From: Flammeovirgaceae bacterium | GTDB lineage: Bacteria; Bacteroidota; Bacteroidia; Cytophagales; Cyclobacteriaceae | Direction of reading: 5' to 3' | DNA length: 8,913 nt | Assembly (NCBI GenBank): GCA_947457025.1 | Contig: CANGUI010000055.1 | Span: 1 to 8,913 of the forward strand | In this document: one piece after another, positions 6,406 to 8,913 of the stretch | Position numbering within the stretch: the first letter of the stretch is position 1 | Layout of the letters: each line of letters starts with the position of its first letter | Program-made: the position numbers and the translations under genes | Notes under the pieces: model-generated | The model's input: the letters and a program-made list of their open reading frames with translations, nothing else | Told to the model about the DNA's origin: nothing | Database searches by the model: none

Positions 6406-7155
6406 ATGTTGAAAGAAGAAAGACACGATTTCATTCTGAATGAAGTAAGAATTCGAAATCGTGTCTTACTTTCTGACCTTGCCGCTCGCCTCGAGGTCTC
6501 CGAAGACACGGTCCGCAGAGATCTGACTGAACTCCATCTCCTTGGCAAACTAAAAAAAGTGCACGGCGGGGCAGTTGCCAAGTCCTTCACGCCTTTTTCC
6601 TTCCGCCAGGAAGAAATCTACGATCACCAGAACAAACAAATCATCGCCCGCAAGGCGGCCCGGCTGTTAACCCACGACATGGTGGTTCTCATCACCGGCG
6701 GTACAACCAACCTAGAATTCGTTACGCAGTTACCGGAAGAGATTCATCTCACATACTTGACACCCAGTTTACAAGTGGCCATGCAACTGGGTCAACTGCC
6801 ACACGTAGACACAATTTTATTGGGTGGCAAAGTGGCTAAAGATGCTCAGGTTACTTTTGGTATGGATGCCTTACGAATCCTGAGCCAAACCCGGGCCGAC
6901 ATCTGTTTTCTGGGCACCGGTCACCTCGACCCGGTTAATGGTGTCTCTGAGTTTGATTGGGAAGTGGTGCAGCTAAAAAAGGCGATGATCAACAGTTCCC
7001 GAAAAATTGTACTGCTAACCCTTTCAGCAAAACTCAATTCCACCCAACGCTACCAAATCTGCGGTGTGAATCAAATCCACACGCTGATTACCGAGCTACA
7101 TCCACAAGATCCGGCGCTGGCCGACTTCCGGGCGGTAGGCCTTGAAATCATCTGA
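6406..7155 (+). CDS. DeoR/GlpR-family transcriptional regulator
   Basis: Members of this family bind DNA through an N-terminal winged helix and sense a phosphorylated sugar through a C-terminal ISOCOT-like domain, usually acting as repressors of sugar catabolism. The 249-residue length is typical. The HTH covers about residues 1-56, with LLSDLAARLEVSEDTVRRDLTELHLLGKLKKVHGGA including the signature VRRDL (36-40) and the wing KVHGGA. The sensor domain shows ITGGTTN (96-102), LLGGKVAKDAQVTFG, CFLGTG and the WEVVQLKKAMINSSRKIVLLT segment. The first loop usually reads D-x-G-T-T; here Thr97 replaces the Asp. The ATG at 6406 lies 7 nt after the susD-like stop, so regulator and transporter are probably co-transcribed and the regulator should act in feedback on the locus. 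The nested dyad at 1800-1839 is the best candidate target. A strong hairpin covers codons 5-21. The effector is unknown; a phosphorylated amino sugar would suit the neighbours. Confidence 0.93.
   Translation: MLKEERHDFILNEVRIRNRVLLSDLAARLEVSEDTVRRDLTELHLLGKLKKVHGGAVAKSFTPFSFRQEEIYDHQNKQIIARKAARLLTHDMVVLITGGTTNLEFVTQLPEEIHLTYLTPSLQVAMQLGQLPHVDTILLGGKVAKDAQVTFGMDALRILSQTRADICFLGTGHLDPVNGVSEFDWEVVQLKKAMINSSRKIVLLTLSAKLNSTQRYQICGVNQIHTLITELHPQDPALADFRAVGLEII
6420..6467 (+). repeat. Long imperfect hairpin at the start of the DeoR-family gene
   Basis: AAGACACGATTTC (6420-6432) is exactly complementary to GAAATCGTGTCTT (6455-6467), a 13-bp perfect stem. Five further pairs continue inside it, ATTCT (6433-6437) with AGAAT (6448-6452), with a 2-nt bulge at 6453-6454 and a 10-nt loop. 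The whole element starts 22 nt after the susD-like stop and lies inside the coding region, covering codons 5-21 of the regulator gene. No T-tract follows, so it is not a classical terminator. Possible roles are an mRNA stabiliser or processing barrier that protects the upstream susCD message, translational damping of the regulator, or an intragenic operator. Which, if any, is inference; the pairing itself is read directly. Confidence 0.65.
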
Positions 7156-7192
7156 GCAATATCGCCAGAACAAATCATGATATTTGTGGGTA

Positions 7193-8185
7193 ATGACCAC
7201 TTTCCGAACCGAATGGAGCGGCGTGAGATTTCCCGGCACGGAATTCACTCACGCAGACAGGATCCTCACCTCCGGCAGCTGCTTTGCTCAACGCTTTGGT
7301 ACCTGGCTGGCTGAAAACAAATTCGAGGTCCTGAATAATCCCTTTGGGATCAGCTACCAGCCGCTGGCCATCCACGACCAGCTGTGTGCGGCACTAACGG
7401 GCGCCGGTGTTCTGCCCAGCCATTTTGTTGAACGCGAACACAGGTACGTACACCTTGATTTTCACTCGAGCTTACAGGGGGGCACAAAAGAAGAACTACA
7501 GACACTCATCGGCTGGCAACAGCATCAGGTTCAAGAATGCCTGAACTCAGCCCACTGGCTGATTCTGACGTACGGAACAGCATGGGTTTACGACTATCTG
7601 CCCACCGGTAAAACGATCAATAACTGCCACAAAATCCCTGCCCGGCAGTTTACCAGGCGCCTGCTGAACGTGCCTGACATTACCGAATCCTTCAATCTGC
7701 TCTACGGCGAGCTGAAGGAGAAAAATCCGGCTCTAAGATTGTTGCTCACGATCAGTCCTGTGCGGCACATCAAAGATACGCTGGAAGGAAACTCCGTGAG
7801 CAAGGCCGTGCTGCGTGTGGCGGCTCATGAGATCCGGAAACAACATCCAGACGTGGTCTACTTTCCGGCATTTGAAATCCTGCTGGATGATTTGCGCGAC
7901 TATCGGTTTTATGAAGATGACTTGTTACATCCGAACAGCCTGGCCGAGCAGTACATCTGGGAAAAATTCAGTAACAGTTTTTTCCCGGAAGCAACCCGCA
8001 CGCGGCTGGCCCAGTGGCAGTCGATTAAAAAATCATTGGCCCACATTCCTTTCCAGCCCGAAGGTCCATCGTACCGACATTTTCTCGAATCGTTACTGGA
8101 GCGCCTGCAACACCTCGCCCCGGTACTGTCGGTGGAGAATGAACTTAATGAAGTTCGCGCCAGATGGGAAGCCATAAAAATTTGA
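7193..8185 (+). CDS. GSCFA domain-containing protein
   Basis: The 330-residue protein carries the signature that names the GSCFA family: ILTSGSCFAQRFG (25-36), with GSCFA at 28-32. Further conserved blocks are NPFGISYQPLAI (49-60), LTYGTAWVY (125-133), NCHKIPARQFTRRLL (144-158), ISPVRHIKD (187-195), DDLRDYRFYEDDLLHPN (232-248) and YIWEKF (254-259). The family has no established reaction, to my knowledge. The early Gly-Ser-Cys and the late Asp-x-x-His-Pro (D243, H246) recall SGNH/GDSL hydrolases, so an esterase or deacetylase role is possible but unproven. No signal peptide or membrane segment is evident, which points to the cytoplasm. I prefer ATG at 7193 over a TTG 9 nt upstream; the added residues carry no family sequence. 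The gene is 37 nt after the regulator stop with no clear terminator between, so readthrough is possible. Confidence 0.9.
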   Translation: MTTFRTEWSGVRFPGTEFTHADRILTSGSCFAQRFGTWLAENKFEVLNNPFGISYQPLAIHDQLCAALTGAGVLPSHFVEREHRYVHLDFHSSLQGGTKEELQTLIGWQQHQVQECLNSAHWLILTYGTAWVYDYLPTGKTINNCHKIPARQFTRRLLNVPDITESFNLLYGELKEKNPALRLLLTISPVRHIKDTLEGNSVSKAVLRVAAHEIRKQHPDVVYFPAFEILLDDLRDYRFYEDDLLHPNSLAEQYIWEKFSNSFFPEATRTRLAQWQSIKKSLAHIPFQPEGPSYRHFLESLLERLQHLAPVLSVENELNEVRARWEAIKI

Positions 8186-8196
8186 TAAGCAGTTTG

Positions 8197-8204
8197 TACC
8201 TTTG
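8197..8204 (+). promoter_or_regulatory. Candidate -7 promoter element for the thiolase gene
   Basis: TACCTTTG matches the Bacteroidota -7 consensus TAnnTTTG at every fixed position and lies 24 nt upstream of the thiolase ATG, in the 43-nt gap after the GSCFA stop. No TTG is found at the usual distance of about 19 nt upstream; the nearest TTTG (8181-8184) is only 12 nt away. The call therefore rests on the -7 element and position alone. Confidence 0.45.
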
Positions 8205-8228
8205 AAGAGCATTAAAATCTGTTTAACC

Positions 8229-8913
8229 ATGAGCCGTGAAGTATGGATCGTGTCGGGTGTTCGTACCCCGATAGGTAGTTTTGGTGGAAGTCTGGCAACC
8301 GCAACAGCGGTACAACTGGGCGCGGCGGCTGCTCGGGCAGCGTATGAACGCATTGGGCTGGCGCCCCGCGAAATCGGAGAGGTTTTTTTTGGCAACGTGA
8401 TTTCCGCCGGTCTGGGGCAGGCACCCGCAACCCAAGTTGCCGTTGGAGCTGGCTTGGGTTACGAAATTCCGTGCACGCTGGTCAATAAAGTGTGTGCATC
8501 CGGTATGAAGGCCATCATGCTGGGCGCCCAAAGCGTTCAACTTGGTGTGAACGAAGTTGTGCTGGCGGGCGGAATGGAAAGCATGAGCAACATCCCCTAC
8601 TACCTGGCAAAGGCGCGCTATGGCTACAAATATGGGAATGGCGAACTGCTGGATGGCCTGACACATGATGGCTTAACCGATGCCTACAATCACTGTGCAA
8701 TGGGGGTCTGTGCCGATAATACAGCCAAAGAAATGGGCATCACACGCGCGCAGCAGGATGCATATGCCATCGCGTCGTACATGCGTGCGGCCGAGGCCTG
8801 GAAGGCGGGAAAGTTCAGGAATGAAGTAATTCCGGTGCAGCTCACCGGCCGCAAGGGAGAGGTGACCAGCGTTACAGACGATGAAGAATACAAAAATGTG
8901 AACTTTGATAAAC
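8229..8913 (+). CDS. Acetyl-CoA C-acetyltransferase (thiolase), N-terminal 228 residues, truncated by window edge
   Basis: Thiolases of this type condense two acetyl-CoA to acetoacetyl-CoA or run the reverse cleavage, serving ketone-body, polyhydroxybutyrate or short-chain fatty-acid routes in the cytoplasm. The start at ATG 8229 gives the standard opening VWIVSGVRTPIGSFGGSL. The nucleophilic Cys89 sits in LVNKVCASGMKAI, followed by VLAGGMESMSNIPYY (111-125). The stretch MGVCADNTAKEMGITRAQQDAYAIASYMRAAEAWKAGKFRNEVIPV closely follows mitochondrial ACAT1-type biosynthetic thiolases, which argues for acetoacetyl-CoA specificity over long-chain FadA-type enzymes. The C-terminal His and second catalytic Cys (full length usually about 390 aa) lie beyond the edge. 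The gene follows the GSCFA gene by 43 nt, with a candidate promoter element between. atoB- or phaA-type names would fit, but the pathway is not shown by these neighbours. Confidence 0.93.
   Translation, partial: MSREVWIVSGVRTPIGSFGGSLATATAVQLGAAAARAAYERIGLAPREIGEVFFGNVISAGLGQAPATQVAVGAGLGYEIPCTLVNKVCASGMKAIMLGAQSVQLGVNEVVLAGGMESMSNIPYYLAKARYGYKYGNGELLDGLTHDGLTDAYNHCAMGVCADNTAKEMGITRAQQDAYAIASYMRAAEAWKAGKFRNEVIPVQLTGRKGEVTSVTDDEEYKNVNFDK

Noticed and set aside
6171..6590. Minus-strand 139-codon open frame spanning the susD-deoR junction
   Set aside because: It overlaps two confident plus-strand genes with clear family motifs and has no recognisable protein features.
8383..8390. Run of eight T in the thiolase as a frameshift or phase-variation site
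   Set aside because: The run encodes normal Val-Phe-Phe of the thiolase and the frame is intact on both sides; nothing suggests programmed slippage.
8223..8666. Minus-strand 147-codon open frame opposite the thiolase
   Set aside because: It is antisense to strongly conserved thiolase motifs including the active Cys; its composition is an artefact of the coding strand.
1..8913. Mobile element, prophage, defence island or CRISPR
   Set aside because: No transposase, integrase, terminal repeats, repeat-spacer array, tRNA or abrupt change in composition was seen; all genes are metabolic, transport or regulatory.

Overview
The window looks like chromosomal DNA of a Bacteroidota bacterium. A SusC/SusD outer-membrane nutrient uptake pair is diagnostic of that phylum, starts are preceded by A-rich sequence rather than Shine-Dalgarno motifs, and a TAnnTTTG-type -7 element (TACCTTTG) precedes the last gene. 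The roughly even GC content and the protein flavour (GSCFA protein, DeoR regulator with a GGTTN sensor motif) suggest the Cytophagales/Cytophagia side of the phylum. That finer placement is inference. No rRNA, tRNA, CRISPR, transposase, phage gene or plasmid function was seen.

Layout. Positions 1-1724 (minus strand) carry two amino-sugar genes. anmK (anhydro-N-acetylmuramic acid kinase) is followed 51 nt later by a glucosamine-6-phosphate deaminase-type gene (nagB-like) that runs off the left edge. A 132-nt divergent regulatory region (1725-1856) contains an 11-bp inverted repeat nested around a 10-bp palindrome. Positions 1857-7155 (plus strand) hold a compact susC-like / susD-like / DeoR-family regulator cluster with gaps of 18 and 7 nt, almost certainly one operon. 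A strong 18-bp hairpin lies at the start of the regulator gene. Positions 7193-8185 encode a GSCFA-domain protein, and positions 8229-8913 the first 228 residues of an acetyl-CoA acetyltransferase (thiolase).

How the genes may work together. The AnmK and NagB reactions belong to the recycling of cell-wall amino sugars: anhydroMurNAc to MurNAc-6-P, and after MurQ and NagA steps, GlcN-6-P to fructose-6-P. The divergent SusC/SusD pair would bring an oligomeric substrate across the outer membrane, and the DeoR-family regulator, whose relatives sense phosphorylated sugars, is well placed to control both directions from the shared dyad. The most interesting hypothesis here is therefore a dedicated uptake and salvage locus for amino-sugar or peptidoglycan fragments with its own regulator and no glycoside hydrolase in view. 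This is supported by gene context only; the transported substrate cannot be read from the sequence. The GSCFA gene and the thiolase look like separate neighbouring functions.
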